64,000 nucleotides of DNA, taken from assembly GCF_964340395.1 (NCBI RefSeq), contig NC_135549.1, forward strand, positions 9,083,342 through 9,147,341, written 5' to 3'. The stretch is from Glandiceps talaboti. Its lineage: Eukaryota; Hemichordata; Enteropneusta; Spengelidae. The notes under the pieces are model-generated. The model was given only the letters and a program-made list of their open reading frames with translations. It was not told the DNA's origin and ran no database searches. Numbering within the stretch: position 1 is the first letter of the stretch; every line of letters starts with the position of its first letter. Made by a program: the position numbers and the translations under genes. Shown here one piece after another: positions 1 through 13,248 of this stretch.

Positions 1-1351
1 ATACATTTATACAGCGAGGAAGCATGTAGTGTACCGTATACTTTCACCAGTGCAAAGTACGGTTTTTAGAATAACAAAATTCCTATTCAAAAAGCAAAGA
101 AGGGTGCCCTCAAGAGTTGAAGCGTTATATGGCTTGTGTGAGGAATGCCATGGCTTATAACTAAAGTCGGCAGTAATATCAAGATTTAGATTGAATCAGA
201 TCACTACCATAATCTAATAAATTGATCTTACCACAAAGTTTAATCTATAAATCCTGTTCAAAAACAGACAGTTAAACAAACAAGAGGCATGAAAACATAC
301 TCCCATTGGTGAAAGTAACGACAGCCTAAATTGTATCTCCAGCAGCTACTGAGCTGACAAACTATATATAAACATTAATGATGGATCACTTTCCCCTTAA
401 TATGGAAGTAGCAGGTGTGAGAGTGTCCAGGTGTATCCTTATTAACCGAAATTAACAATGCATTCGACCAAAAGAAACACATGTACGGGAGTAGTAACCT
501 TATTATGCACTAAAATATAAATCAAATTTGAAATTAGATGATGCTGTATGTGTTAAAACATTTTTAGTGCCTAATGGATATGAAGTAGAGGTCCTTCACT
601 ATCTGAATGTAGTGATATACATTTCATGCTTCAGAGTAATGTACTTTTATACATGTACATGTATGTCGTCAATTCGAAACCTTAAATCTGACAAAATTTC
701 ATGAAAATATAAAAAAGTTGAGCAGTGCTTCCCTGCATGTGTAACATATTCCATCCCCAAAGCTGTTAAAAAATTTCTAAAAAATCCACTTTCTTTTGTT
801 GCGAATATGAATGCTGATGACAAACAGTAAAACTGGCTTTTCAGTGTACAGAACTCTTGAACACTGATACACGTTTTCCGTTGAACTCTTTAGCAATTTC
901 TCTCATGAAGCAATATATCTTGGAGCAATCTCTTGTGAGTGGGTTGTCCTAAATTGTGCAAGATTACGCGCTTCTGTTACATACTACACCTCTGTGATCA
1001 TGCCGTCCTACACACATTTATAATCTGATATTCACGACTTCAAATCTGTTTTGGCTATTATATGATATTCTGTACAAATCAACTGCAGTGCTATGAAATG
1101 TGTCATATGAAATGTGATAGCTCTTAACACTTGGTTAACACTACAAGAGTTCATAGAAAAGATCATAGGGTCAAACTTTAATCATCAAATTCCTTATAAG
1201 CTCCTTTTGAATTTCTATGAAAAAATTAATTCTGATATTTGTACTGAATTATTTATCTGCATACATTGTCATGGTATCTATTCAAATTTTTGAATTTGTT
1301 TGTTATGTGCATGAACACCAATCATCAGATATTTCTCCCTCCCTCCCTCTC

Positions 1352-1442
<91 letters not shown>

Positions 1443-3737
1443 TTTATAAGTTAAAAATAATAATACATAGAAGGATATGCCACAAAGCTGACAAACTGAA
1501 TGGCAAAGCAACCTGATATAGCATTTCCAATTTGTTTGGTTACTTGTACAATAGTCTGATATAAAAAGATACAATAATTGTTCTGTATATACTTGAATTA
1601 TTTGTAAATTTACTTAGGAACATTTGTATTGTATGCATGCATGCATGCATGCATGATGTAAACTTTTACCCAACTTCCTTTATAATCAAAATGAAAATAT
1701 GCACTCAATGTGAAAATTTAAGAAAATACAACATATTATGCTGAAGTTAAATTCAAAATGGTTGCCAACTAAGTATGTAGTGAATGTTCATAATTCATGA
1801 GACTCGGTACATTTGTAAAACATCTGCAGTTCTTTGAAAACAATTGAGTGAGAAGTATATCTATTTGATATTCTATACTAGTGCTCTTTTTCAATCATAC
1901 CTTTCCAGACATCAAAAGCAAGCTCACTTTTGTGTAAACATTGACTTTACAAGCAGGAGGATCCTCTCGGCTTGAATATTGATTGTTTTTCAAAGTTTAC
2001 CTCATTCACACTACATTTACTTTACTGGTACACCACTTCAACGAATGTTGACTAACACCCACACAGATTGCAGTGTCATCTTTTTAGTCATCAATCATGG
2101 GTCATCCAGCCTTTCTGCTGCAAGATGTACCTAGTACATGTACTAAGGTATGATCATCACTGTTAGCTAAATAACACTTCATTGATAGTTGTCGAGGTAT
2201 GTGTCATGTGGAACGACAGGGAATCATTAAAGTCAGATCTTTCATTTCTGAGCGAGTGGTTTGGGAATGATTCCTGTTTATGCTGGGGCCATGGTATGAC
2301 AGCTACAGACTTGCGTATACAATCATTTTGATTTTAGTACCCTGTCATCAATTCACCAAGCCTTGAATATATATATATATGCATGGGTACTAAAGCTGAT
2401 GAAACACTTGGAAGATGATGATTTCAAAATGGTGGCACCCTGACATGTACACGCAAACTAAAGTTGTATACTCAGCCCAGAACACCTTTTTTTGAGTCAC
2501 TGCTTTCATTTGAGGTAATTTTAATTTTCAAGAATGTCAAGAATATAAATGTATCAGAATTCCAGAGTTTTGCAGAATGTCTGAGATTTCACTTTCATTT
2601 GTATTGTCACGGATTTCATTTTGTTTTTATTCTCAATCACACTGTGTAAGGGCAGCATGTACAAATACTATCCTCTCACTGCTACTTGCCTGGGGATGAT
2701 TTCCATGTGATTTTCTTCAATTCCTGTGAGTAATACAGATAATATTCCCTTATGCTATATTTACCTAAATACTAGTTATTTATCAAGTTTTCCCAAGTCA
2801 CCACTTGTGTTTAACTCACCCATGACATTTCATACAAAACAGACACAAAATTATGATTTTATTCAGTATAAAAAGAACAAAAACTATCCCTTTGAGGTAG
2901 TCTATATACAAAATTAAACCACCTTTCCTTCCAAGTCACATTCAGAATAATCCAATTTCATTTTAATCCTGCCCAACAGAATACTCATTCACCATAGCCT
3001 TTAATCCTGCCCAACAGAATAATCAGTCAAAAGGGGAATTATGTATATAACATAAAGTAAAATCTTGTAGAAAATTGTTCTCTGTATATGTAATGCTTAT
3101 AAAGTTAGGTCGGAAGGGTGTATCAACATTAGCTAGCTGACTGGCAACATGAGAAAGCTTTGAACTCAGGAGCGGTCTCTGAAAGAAAAGTGTTTGAACA
3201 AATCTGTTCAAAATGTCCAAGCATTATACCATAAAAGTCTTCCGAAATCCTCATATTAAAATTGGATTTAATATTGTGAGCACATGTGAAAGACTTACTT
3301 TTAAAAGAATACCCATGTCCTCTATATCATGTAGGAGGTGGTGTTCAGAAGTGCATGCCTGAAGAAAAACGCCTACATGGAAGCAGCTGACTACTTAATA
3401 GTAAAGGCTTGAAGTAGGAAGTACATGTGTAGGTGAAAATCATGCCTACCTACAAAATGGACTCTCTCTCTCTATTTTTCAACATTCTGCTGGCTACTAT
3501 TTTTTTGCCTTCAGCAAATCTATATTGAATTACAATATTTGCCATTGTAATGAGAAGAATTTCTTTTGTAACTCTCAATTTACAAAGGTTAATTGAGTAT
3601 AAAGGTTTGTGAGATATCTTTCTTACAAAACTACAAAACAGAACTTCCAAGCAACCAAGTGATACAATGCATTACAGTACTGTAGCTTTCTACAACTGTG
3701 TAGTGAGAAATACAGTTCAACTTTTGCATTATATCTC
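1..3737. other. Gene-free stretch with simple repeats
   Basis: No recognisable gene. AT-rich non-coding sequence with a long CT microsatellite near 1335-1440 and a GCAT run near 1633-1655. The segment 2080-2150 is preceded by an AG and followed by a GT with one open frame, but it resembles nothing known and is not called. The short open frames over the CT run are low-complexity Ser/Leu or Arg/Glu artefacts. Confidence 0.6.
1335..1440. repeat. (CT)n microsatellite
   Basis: An almost pure CT dinucleotide tract of about 85 bp (core about 1352-1434) with a CCCT-rich shoulder on the left and TTT-interrupted CT on the right. Read in any frame it gives long Ser-Leu or Arg-Glu runs, so open frames across it are not genes. 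Confidence 0.97.
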
Positions 3738-3928
3738 AATTCTCGGTACCTGAAATAGAATACTGCCTAGGTGCATCATAAAAATAGCGAACATTTGATT
3801 TTTTGGTCAACACCATAATTTCCACTCCACACACATTAGTATAGGTGCATATGAGAATAAGTCAACAGTCTCGTTCCATTTTGACCCTCTAGTATGAGGT
3901 AAAAATGCTATTGCAGGTACCGAGAATT
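3738..3928. mobile_element. MITE-like element, family E copy 1 (TIR AATTCTCGGTACCTG)
   Basis: A 191-bp element bounded by inverted AATTCTCGGTACCTG termini; the right end reads CAGGTACCGAGAATT. A second copy of almost the same length and interior lies at 54932-55123, in an intron of the ALDH1L gene. The interior shares blocks with that copy, such as AGAATAAGTCAAC and TTTTGACCCTCTAG. There is no coding capacity. The superfamily is not determined because no clear target duplication is visible. Confidence 0.75.
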
Positions 3929-4492
3929 ATAAACTACTCCACTATCTCTTCTAAACTCTTGTTTGCATTTCTAGGTTCCCACAGCTTCTTGTTTCCATGA
4001 ACCAAACAATATCACAGATTCTTTATGTTGTACATCACCTGCACCCAATTTTGTATTCCTGCAGTATATTTACCAATTGCATATTTTGCATCACATGATC
4101 ATATATTGTCATTCACACTATAAAATATCTCAGAAACAATCAGAAATTCAACTGTAACACAGCATTTTAGTGCCTAATTTAGTGTACACAGTAAAAGTAA
4201 AAAGTATTTTCTAATCATACATTAGTAATTAGTATATCTCAGAAAGTTGAAATGACAAAGTATGACAGTAGTTACCCATACTGTTCATCACGCAATTATG
4301 AACATAAATTCCTACATTTTGGGAAGATATTGAAATTACTACCACAAGGGGTGCAATATCAGAGAGTATCATTCACACTGTGTGAAGATTTGAAAAATAA
4401 CTTACATGATATATATTTTAGTTCATAACATTTGTCTTGACTTTGAAAAACGACTTAATTTCTTTTGAAGAACAGTGCCTTTGTACTCGCAG

Positions 4493-4552
4493 GTAATACA
4501 GAAGTATATCATCGGCCAAATACATGAACAGTTCCATATCTTGCAACTGAAG
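4493..4552 (+). CDS. Candidate internal exon, unrecognised protein
   Basis: A 60-bp segment lies between a pyrimidine-rich acceptor (TTTGTACTCGCAG) and a donor AAG|GTAATT. The phase-0 frame is fully open for 20 codons and reads VIQKYIIGQIHEQFHILQLK, an amphipathic helix-like peptide. I do not recognise the protein. Its 0/0 phase would allow in-frame joining to the candidate exons at 11334-11387 and 16852-16926. A 60-bp open frame between plausible splice sites can arise by chance in this AT-rich sequence. Confidence 0.2.
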
Positions 4553-4694
4553 GTAATTTTACCAGTTTAATGAGTCACCTTTGTGACTTAATTATTACAG
4601 GAAAATTACTTCTTGCCCTATGGGGTAATATAAACTATTTGGCTAGTACCATTATACATATTATACATGCACGCTCTTCAGAGAATATGTTTTC

Positions 4695-4721
4695 CAATTC
4701 AATTCAATTCAATTCAATTCA
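4695..4721. repeat. (AATTC)n microsatellite
   Basis: About five tandem AATTC pentamers. Confidence 0.9.
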
Positions 4722-5245
4722 GGCATATCTGAAATTTAATATATATGTGGTTCATTGATAGTATTTTTGTAAAATTGTAAAACTATATTATTTACAACTG
4801 TGAATTTAAAATTAAAAAGATCTGATACTCTCTGGGCAACTTAAGTCAAAATTAAAAGCACAGAGTTGTCAGTTGTAGTCTAGCATGATAACTTGATTCC
4901 CACTGCTATTGGGCAGTATCATATTACCTTTCTACTTTTAAAACCACAGTGTGTTTGCTACCTGATGGCTTTGTGACAACCATCATGGTTATAAATGTAT
5001 TAGGCAAGAGAAAATCAAGGCAATTTGATGTTTTTCTTGGAATTCTACCCATAATTCTGAAGTAGTGTAACTGTAGGACAAAACAAGTCTGCATACAACA
5101 CATATCCCCTCAAATACTTTACTTCTAATGGTGACATGATTTAAAAAGAAATTGGTCGCAACAAATAAACACTAAAAATGTATGTGTTATAACGGAAATG
5201 GCTGGATTTTGATAACTGACTTTGAAGGTCAATATCGAGATTCAA

Positions 5246-5315
5246 TATGTGTGTGTACATGTATGTGTGTGTGTGCATGTGTACATGTATGTGTGTGTGT
5301 GTGTGTGTACTGTAC
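5246..5315. repeat. Compound (TG)n / ACATG repeat
   Basis: TG dinucleotide runs interrupted by ACATGTATG blocks and ending in a short CA-rich mirror segment. It explains the Cys/Val-rich open frames on both strands here. Confidence 0.9.
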
Positions 5316-6017
5316 ACATGCACACTCATACATTTTACATTTTATAAAACATGCATGCATACCATGAACACAGAGAAATACAAAATTCTAAGATCTCACG
5401 TCACTTCACCACTATATAATATATAATGTATCTTTGATATTTGTTTCCTCCCCATGCAATAGTAAAATCTTATAATTACATCCCTAGTGACTTTATAACA
5501 TAAACCATCATTCAATGTCCAACCACAGCATAAACCGTGTGGGAGCAAAACATCTGTCAAACTTAACTGTATATACTGGTTGTCATGGTGACCAACAACC
5601 CACAGCTGAACTTATATTCCATAAAACAAATGTACGTAAATCTTTTCTTAGCTTAATACGTATTCAGATACTCTTGTGACATGACACCGGTGATCAGGAA
5701 ATATGGTCACATCCTGTCAAGAGGTGTGCAACTGTATCTTTTTGATGAGAATTGATGACACCCAGGTATATCTAATCTCTCTATCAATCACTCATCATTC
5801 TTAATGACGCTACTTTCCATCATTCCTATCAGCACATATAGCAATTCACTTGGTGAGGCATTCTAAGGAGTATGGAGAATGATTTTAATGAGAGTTGTAG
5901 TCAGATCGTCTGCCTACCAATTTGATACTTTAAACAATATCAACTTCATATGGTATTTATTTGCTACTTCCAGTATATTATCACACATATAATCACAGGG
6001 AGCAAAGGGAATATGTT

Positions 6018-6080
6018 CCAAACAAACAAACAAACAAACAAACAAACAAACAAACAAATAGATAGATAGATAAATAAAAA
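6018..6080. repeat. (AAAC)n and (GATA)n microsatellites
   Basis: Roughly ten AAAC tetramers followed directly by a short GATA run. Confidence 0.95.
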
Positions 6081-6569
6081 ATGAACACATGCAAACAAGC
6101 AAAACATGCATGCGGAAATGAATTCTCCTTTTTATCTTCCCCATAAAAGATTACCGATTATATGTCAAAAAAACACTTCCAAATCCAACATAATGGTAAA
6201 CATTTAATTCACACTAAAGAAGAATGATATATTTCTTAATAAATTATCACAAATTGGAGACAAAATGTATAGACCTACTGTTTACTCAAAATGTTTTCCT
6301 CACCTTAGTAATTCTCTGACATGGAACATACAGCTGTTCAATAAAATATTTCTGAAAAACATCATACAAGTCTTGCAAAACACCTCTGAGATACAAGTTT
6401 GAAAATTGATAGCTAAGGTCAAACTTGCTAAATGTATGAACAATGTTCTCTGAAGATTAGTACAAAAGATTATTGAAACCTGTGGAGATTGGGTAAGTAG
6501 ACTTTCATCACAGTTGCGTTTGTCTTTAGTTTTTCGTTCCTACACAAAACAATTATTGGAATGCAACAG

Positions 6570-7028
6570 AACATTAGTGTGCGTTTGAAGTATGTACCAA
6601 ATTTGATTGCATTAAAAGAGTGCATTTTTAAGATACAGCCTAGTTAATGAAAATTACTAATTATGCAAATGACTCATTACAACTAAAAGCTACATCACAA
6701 AGCTTTGTAGAAGCTGTGCACTTTGTTATGGTTGATGTATGTAGTGAATTATAATGAATTTGAAAAGATCATTGTAAGATTTAGCCTAATTACTGAAAAT
6801 CATTAATTATGCAAATGAGTCATTAACACTAAGTATATAACCTATTTACCAAAAAAATTAATTATGCAAATATATCATTAATATTCATAGAATGTTTACC
6901 AAAACCTAATCACTTCTAGCCATTACCCTAAAGATTATGTGTACCACATTTTGTTTCAATTGAGCCAGTCATTTTTGAGAGAAAACAAATGTCATAGACA
7001 GACAGACAGAAAGACAGACAGACAGACA

Positions 7029-7063
<35 letters not shown>

Positions 7064-7114
7064 TTTTCATCCCTATATTATAAAATTATAACCTTCCTTT
7101 ACAGAAGGTAAAAA
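6570..7114 (+). mobile_element. Helentron-like non-autonomous element (variant copy)
   Basis: Repeated AATTATGCAAATGA-type blocks (about 6655, 6805, 6860) are followed by a CAGA/GACA microsatellite running into (CA)n at 6995-7060. Next come a short spacer and a hairpin, ACCTTC (7091-7096) with GAAGGT (7104-7109), just before TAAAA. This order (internal repeats, microsatellite, 3-prime hairpin, TAAAA end) recurs at 32690-33190 and 52085-53269. It matches the known architecture of Helentron-associated elements such as oyster pearl repeats. The family assignment is inferred and the 5-prime boundary is approximate. Confidence 0.5.
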
Positions 7115-8840
7115 TGTCACAACCTAATTTATTTCTCTTGGTTTTTATATATTCAGCTTGAAGTCATATATATTTCTGAAATACAATCATGTTTTCATGA
7201 ATTCTTTATGAAATATCGGCAACAATTTAATTGATTTACCTCACATTAAATATACATGTACAAAGCAGATACTATAGATGGGCAAACTTTCCTGTCACTT
7301 AGTATTCACCAAAAATACAGAAAAGTACGTAACCAACTTGTAGATTAAATTGTACACGAGGGAAATGCCATCTGGAATCATGGCGGTATGCCTATATGCA
7401 CACAAAGACTGACAGGGAATATGTAGGAAATTAAATCCTAGCACAGGAAGAGAGTGAAAAAGCAAGGAGGAATTCTAGCGATTAGTTCCACTTGACTTGG
7501 AAACATCAACATGTCAGTTTTGATTAAGACAAGTGTTACTTTAATGGCATTTCAATCGACTACTTACAAAGTCTTTTTTCTTTAATTTCATTTGAATATG
7601 TCTGCAATGTTAGGAACACTCCAACCTCCACAATGCATGATAATCTCTGGGGAGACAGTATAGGTTGCGGTAAAGTTCAGTAGGTGTGCAATATGCATGG
7701 CCAGGTGAAGAGCTTTTAGTTTGATTTTGACAAACACTGCATTTCATGGCAGTCACTTACAGTAATTCTGACTGCCTTATTTGCATTATGCGAGGGTACA
7801 CTTTGGGGTGGGGTTTGGAGGTACAGGTAGGATGTGGGGGGGGGGGGGGGTGTCTTCCAAATGATACAAATGTTTGCCCAAAAACAAAGTTTTGTATTAT
7901 GTTCCTAGTTAATATTGGCAGGGTGTTCATTGCATGGGTTCCCATTGTAAACAGACAACTGCTATGTTTGGATATATGGAAAACAGGACTTTCAAGAAGT
8001 AAAATAAATACATTTAAACCTTGCCTTGGAGGGATTTATTTTTTAGGACTAGTAAGAATATGTTTCCAACAAATATAAATTGGCAAACCATAGTTTGGGT
8101 GATTGTCAATATAGTTTAAGGCTGTCAGTGATCACAGGTAAATGGTGCACAATATGCAGGCAGTACACATGTACGTCCAATATTTCGAAGACAATACAAT
8201 TTTAGACCCTTGAATTACAGTAAAATCTGAGCATGCTCAGATACACTGTAGATCCACTTATGGTTATAGTTCCTGTGTCACAATATGTCAACCAATAGTC
8301 AACTTGCCAACTAAACTGAGCATGCTCACACACAAAGAACCATTAATGTGGATTATTTATAGAACCATTAGCAAGCTTATGACAGAACACCATGACACAT
8401 GGACATCATGCAATGTCACATACTTTGAGAGCTTGTGGTGTTCTCTATGGCCATACTTTCACAAGCACCATAAGCAAGTGAAACTGCAGCAGAAAAAAAC
8501 ACAAGCATAAGACCAAATACAGTGGGTAACCATCATCTTCATTGATTATATGTTATAAACAGATGGAAACAGGAAGTACAGATTAAGAAATAGCAAATGT
8601 GCAAAGGCAAGCGGTCATTACAGCTTTGGGACCTGGTCTCAGAAACGTAATTCAGATTGTACTTTTAGTGACTATTAGCAAATGACTGAATTTTCTCGTA
8701 ATTATCTTTTCCATATAATTTCCACTGGTATTTACAAACTATAGAGAGATGACTTGTTTGCAAAAGTATCAAAAGCAGACAAGTTACAGTTGAGGTATAT
8801 ATGCAAATCAGGTAAACACCGATGATATATGATATTAACA

Positions 8841-8920
8841 TGACTCTATGAGTGCATGTATGACTCTATGAGTGCATGTATGACTCTATGAGTGCATGTA
8901 TGACTCTATGAGTGCATGTA
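8841..8920. repeat. 20-bp tandem repeat, 4 copies
   Basis: Four identical adjacent copies of TGACTCTATGAGTGCATGTA. Lack of divergence between copies implies a recent or slippage-maintained array. Confidence 0.98.
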
Positions 8921-11333
8921 TACTAGACTATATTACTGCATTGTGTCTATGAAAACACAATAGTACAGTAGGGGTCTAATTCTCCATCTGTGTCCATCAC
9001 ACAATACAACATATATTGATGACTAAAATATAGTACTACAATGTAAAATGCAACAGATGGAAAATTAACAATGCTGATCATTATCCATGTTAAAATTGAT
9101 GATGCAGCTTTGTACAGGCACTATCATTTTTTTCTTTTGTTTGTTGGTAATTTCATTTCTCTACATGATGGAATGGATGGGGCAAAGAATTCTTTTTAAA
9201 AAGACAGTCTTACAGAAGTTACGGTTTCAATTATTTTTACAATTTTTACAATTTTACAATTATTTTCATTTTTTTTTGTAATGAAGTATATCAAAACTCC
9301 TGGCCATTCTCGCAAGCCATGGAATACTTTTAATCTTTTCACTGACAAAAAAATAATTGTCTAGGTACACCAAGGTGGTGCGTCTCAAAACAGTGTCATA
9401 AAGATTGAGGCTTGTGGTTTTACAACAATTGATCCTATTCAGACAAGGAGAAATATGATACACATTAAGAATGGCCTAAATTAGTGAATTCAAATGTTAT
9501 CGATTTTGTAACTCGTAGATGAAGCATATCCATATACTATCATTGAGAAATCAATGGATGTGAAAAATTATCAAAACTGTACCATTAACACTAATAGTCT
9601 CATCTGACATAGGGAGCTGAGACTAGTAATAGAGGGTAAGAGATCTGAGCAAAGGAGTACCATCCCTTATACTATATTCCTGCCTTCAGGTTGACAAAAA
9701 TAGATCTCTTTGACGTCATTGTGGGGTCTTGACATGAATAACATAATAATCACGATTGATATCTCATATAGCAGAATTAATTGACACCCAAAATTATTTA
9801 TACCTTGCCGATAAGAAGACATTCACATCCTGTTTGTTTCAGTTCTTTGTCTTTTATGCCCTAAAAATATAAATGTTACTATCAATATTTATGAGTACAA
9901 AAATGAAAGTCTTTATATTTCAGACAGGGCCACCATTAAGACCTGCATCAGTACAACAGTCTCAATTTTGTTGCACTCTTTGTTTCAGTTCTTTGTCTTT
10001 CATGAAAATATAAATGTTACTATCATATTTATGAGTAAAAAAATACAACATCTTTCACAGTGTACTAGCACAAATGTGGCATAGACAGGAGACAACATAC
10101 CTGCATCATCAAAATGACACTGGTCTCAATATCATACTACATGTACAGCCAATCACTACAGCAGTCTGCATCCATGGTGAGTTACATGTAAAGCCAAAAA
10201 GTCCAATTTGACATTTTTCAATTGAAATTCTTCCATTCCATAAACTTTTTTTATTTTGACTTTTTGACAAAGCCATAAAAGATGAAATGCATATAAATCA
10301 TTTCATTTATCATACCTTTGAAATTCAAATATCAAATTATGTAAGACCTTCTGTGAATTTTTCAAGATTGGTTGTCAAAACTAGCTAATACTAGATACAT
10401 GACATAGGAAACAAACATGTGAAAATGAAACACCAATATCTTATCAATTCAATCTGATGACTGACTACATGTATACCAAAGTTGTTATTCAAGGTATTAA
10501 ATATACCTATAACACATCAATGCTTATGTGATGTGTATGATGAATACTTGTATTAAAGTGGGACAAGCTGAGTTTATAAACCTTTAACTCAAGTGAAAAT
10601 ACTTGCATGGAACCTCAATTCAACTATTCTAGTATAATATTAACGTCAATGCATGTCTTCTATCACATTACAATCATCTTCTAGCAATGTTAGAACTGTT
10701 TATTGCCTAGTATGGAGTCCTCAAACATTTTTGGTACGTATGGAAAATTATGTTATTGGATCATTTCTATGTTATATCTTAATACCAGGTTTGAGTTAAG
10801 TAAATTGCAAGTGATGGTTTAGTATGCTTCAGTAAGTAGAATACTATGAGTGACTTTTAAATACGCAGCATAAATCTCCAAAAAAAATAAATGAAAACCC
10901 AAAACATATAAACTCAGCTTGTGGCCCTTTAAACACAATCGATACTCACTCAGTAAACAACATCCCATAAAGTGACGTTGTTGAAATATACAAAGTAGTG
11001 TTATTTTAAATACAAAAAAAGTTATCTGGCATTGTTTTCATCGTAGTTTATAAATAAAGTAAACTCTACTATTACAGAGTTCAAAACTAGTTTTTATAAA
11101 TGTGATGTTTCCGTATAATGAGCCACAGGTGTCAATCATAATTTCTTGGTGCATCTACGAATTACATTAAGAAATCATTCAGTACTATAGATCTTACAGT
11201 TACTACAGTAACTCTGAAAATTAAATAATGTTTTCATTTGTAGAATAATGTATTATTAATGTACTAGTAATACCTATATAAATATTGATGTATTCTTTCA
11301 AGAACTTCAGTAGAAATACTATCCATTTTTCAG

Positions 11334-11387
11334 AAAAAAGTCACACTTTACAATGAATCCATAGCAACTTTACCTGCCATCAACAAG
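11334..11387 (+). CDS. Candidate internal exon, unrecognised protein
   Basis: A 54-bp segment lies between a strong pyrimidine-rich acceptor (CCATTTTTCAG) and a good donor (AAG|GTATGT). Only the phase-0 frame is open, reading KKVTLYNESIATLPAINK; the other two frames contain stops. It would join in frame with the candidate terminal exon at 16852 to read ...PAINK-NREGNPF.... I do not recognise the family. No long upstream coding exon was found to anchor it. Confidence 0.25.
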
Positions 11388-12112
11388 GTATGTCCTTAGT
11401 GCTCCTTACTTTTCATTCTGATAGTCCTATTATCTGGCTTTAGATATTGTTGCTATGGTAACACTCGCTAAGGAGACTCTGGAGTAGGAAGCTCTGATTT
11501 GGTGTCATTGATAAGTCACCTTGTCACGTCTGGTTCATTTCATCTGGACGGGTGAATGCTTTTCATAACAAGTAGGTGTCAAAAAAGTCAAGAGTTTCAC
11601 GTACACATTATCGCTTTCTCTGAACTTTTTCAAATATTTCCAGATGTCTCTAGTTAACGAGGTATCCTCCTGATACGCATAATTCAACTTTCAGTTTTAG
11701 TGAACCTTTCATCAATGTTTGTGTTATTTCTTGTAGCTAATTCTCCACATCAAGTTCTCTATCCATAAAATTTACCTCTGTATTGGATACCCATGCAAAT
11801 GTACCAGTATATAAATCAAATATAAACATTTTATTGAAAGATTTTACAACTATTTCCACACTTTTCTTGAAAAAGAAGTTTAATTAATAGTATTACACTG
11901 CATTTGTAGTTGGATGGCACAAACAAATCCATTTTGTTAGTACCCTAGTATAATAAATTTGACTTTCACATTGTCAATACACTTTGTTGTAACAACCAAA
12001 TTCCTGAGAGTGTATCTGTTTAAGTGTTTAAGTACCAATATATTTCATCTTAGCTGCACTTTAATATAGAAACCCATTCCTACCAACTCTGCATCACATG
12101 GATGTATGAAAA

Positions 12113-12306
12113 TTGACAAATCTTGCTAAGAAGAAACATGCTGTACACTTGAGTAAAGCATCATGGGAAGATAACAAAGTTCTCTTCAGGCACCCTTGGC
12201 CAATCAATCCTGAGGCTTCAAGGGGTATGAATCTCCTAACTTTGTTTACTTCCCATAATGCCTTGTTCGAGTGTAAAGCAGACCTCTTCGTAGCATATTT
12301 GACAAA
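12113..12306. mobile_element. Palindromic (fold-back) MITE-like element
   Basis: The left arm from TTGACAAATCTTGCTAAGAA onward (about 65 bp) is an imperfect inverted copy of the right arm ending TCTTCGTAGCATATTTGACAA. Shared blocks include GCAT-ATGGGAAG and ACAAAG. The arms enclose a spacer of about 65 bp around 12180-12240. The 71-residue open frame across it is a by-product of the palindrome. No clear target duplication or second copy was seen. Confidence 0.65.
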
Positions 12307-12877
12307 TATGTTATCTCTATGTTCTTAGAGAGATCACAGATTTTTTTGTCAATTTTTACTTCTATTTAAGACAGATCACACATACAAGATTGGTGAAACA
12401 TAACACAACATAACGTGAACATATGAAATGCTGGTTTTATCCCATATTCCCATTATTGAAACATGTCCTTGCTACATGTATATCTTACATCCAATTCAAA
12501 TCCACCTGTTACCTGGGTATAGTAATATATGTGTTATATTTAGCAATGATATACCACATGCCGCCAGGACTATTGAATTCCGGTAAAAGTCTACCAATGT
12601 CTATTATGATCCATATGACAGGAAGTGATTATCACTCAGTTTAAAATAGTTTCATATAAAAAGATTTTAAAACAGCGGAAGTAAAACAACTGAAGGTCAT
12701 GCCGGTACACGCAAACATGCAATAAATTGTATATATGACGTATTAGTAAATTCCTTTTCAAATAATGACTTGAATGTATAGCAACTTTTTTTCAAATGAG
12801 GCATTTGTGGCTGTATTTGGTGTAATGGATGTAAAGTTAATGCTTATTGTTTGAAACATGCGTATGGATTATACTTG

Positions 12878-13248
12878 GGCCTATAAAAATTGTTTGGTTC
12901 TGGTTACCTGACCCCACCTAGTTTTTCACAGCCGACCCTAAACTTTTTTTTTTTTTTTTTACAAATTTGAGAATAAACATTATAAAAAATTGTTTAAGTC
13001 CCACAAGAAATAGTGGATGCAGAAACTGACACCAACTTAAAAAGACAATATAAAAGTTAAAACTGTTCTTCCAATCTGTAATGGCTGTACATCTGATGTG
13101 AAGAAACCAATAACACAGAGACCATATATATTTTATCTATATACATGTATATATATCTATAGATACATAATTTTTTATATATAATCTACCTACCCCACCT
13201 ATTCTAAAATTGAACGTAATCGGAACCACACATTTTTTTTATTAGGCC
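12878..13248 (-). mobile_element. MITE family A, copy 1 (~350 bp)
   Basis: One of five copies in the window of a roughly 350-bp element with imperfect inverted ends of the type GGCCTAAAAAAATTGTTTGG...CCACACAATTTTTTTAGGCC. Diagnostic blocks are TTGTTTGGTTCTGGTTACCT, ACCCCACCTAGTTTTTCAC, ATGGCTGTACATCTGATG and CTACCCCACCTATTCTAAAA. It is inverted relative to copies 3-5. It is non-coding, and a T homopolymer and ATATAT tracts interrupt the interior. Confidence 0.8.

Larger units (their letters stand above)
3929..6559. other. Gene-poor stretch with microsatellites
   Basis: Apart from one weak candidate exon (4493-4552) nothing genic is recognised. It holds an (AATTC)n run near 4695-4721, a compound TG/ACATG tract near 5246-5315, and an (AAAC)n plus (GATA)n tract near 6018-6080. 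A weak splice-bounded segment at about 6456-6492, before a GTAAGTAG donor, is open in one frame but too short to call. Confidence 0.5.
7115..12112. other. Gene-poor stretch
   Basis: No recognised gene apart from one weak candidate exon at 11334-11387. It contains a G homopolymer near 7838-7850, a perfect 20-bp tandem array at 8841-8920, and a partly duplicated block (GTTTCAGTTCTTTGTCTTT followed by a shared AT-rich segment) at about 9835-9905 and 9985-10050. The open frames around 7746-8078 and 9087-9463 have no recognisable content. Confidence 0.5.

Noticed and set aside
1217-1574. Open frames of about 100 residues on both strands
   Set aside because: They translate the CT microsatellite (Ser-Leu and Arg-Glu runs).
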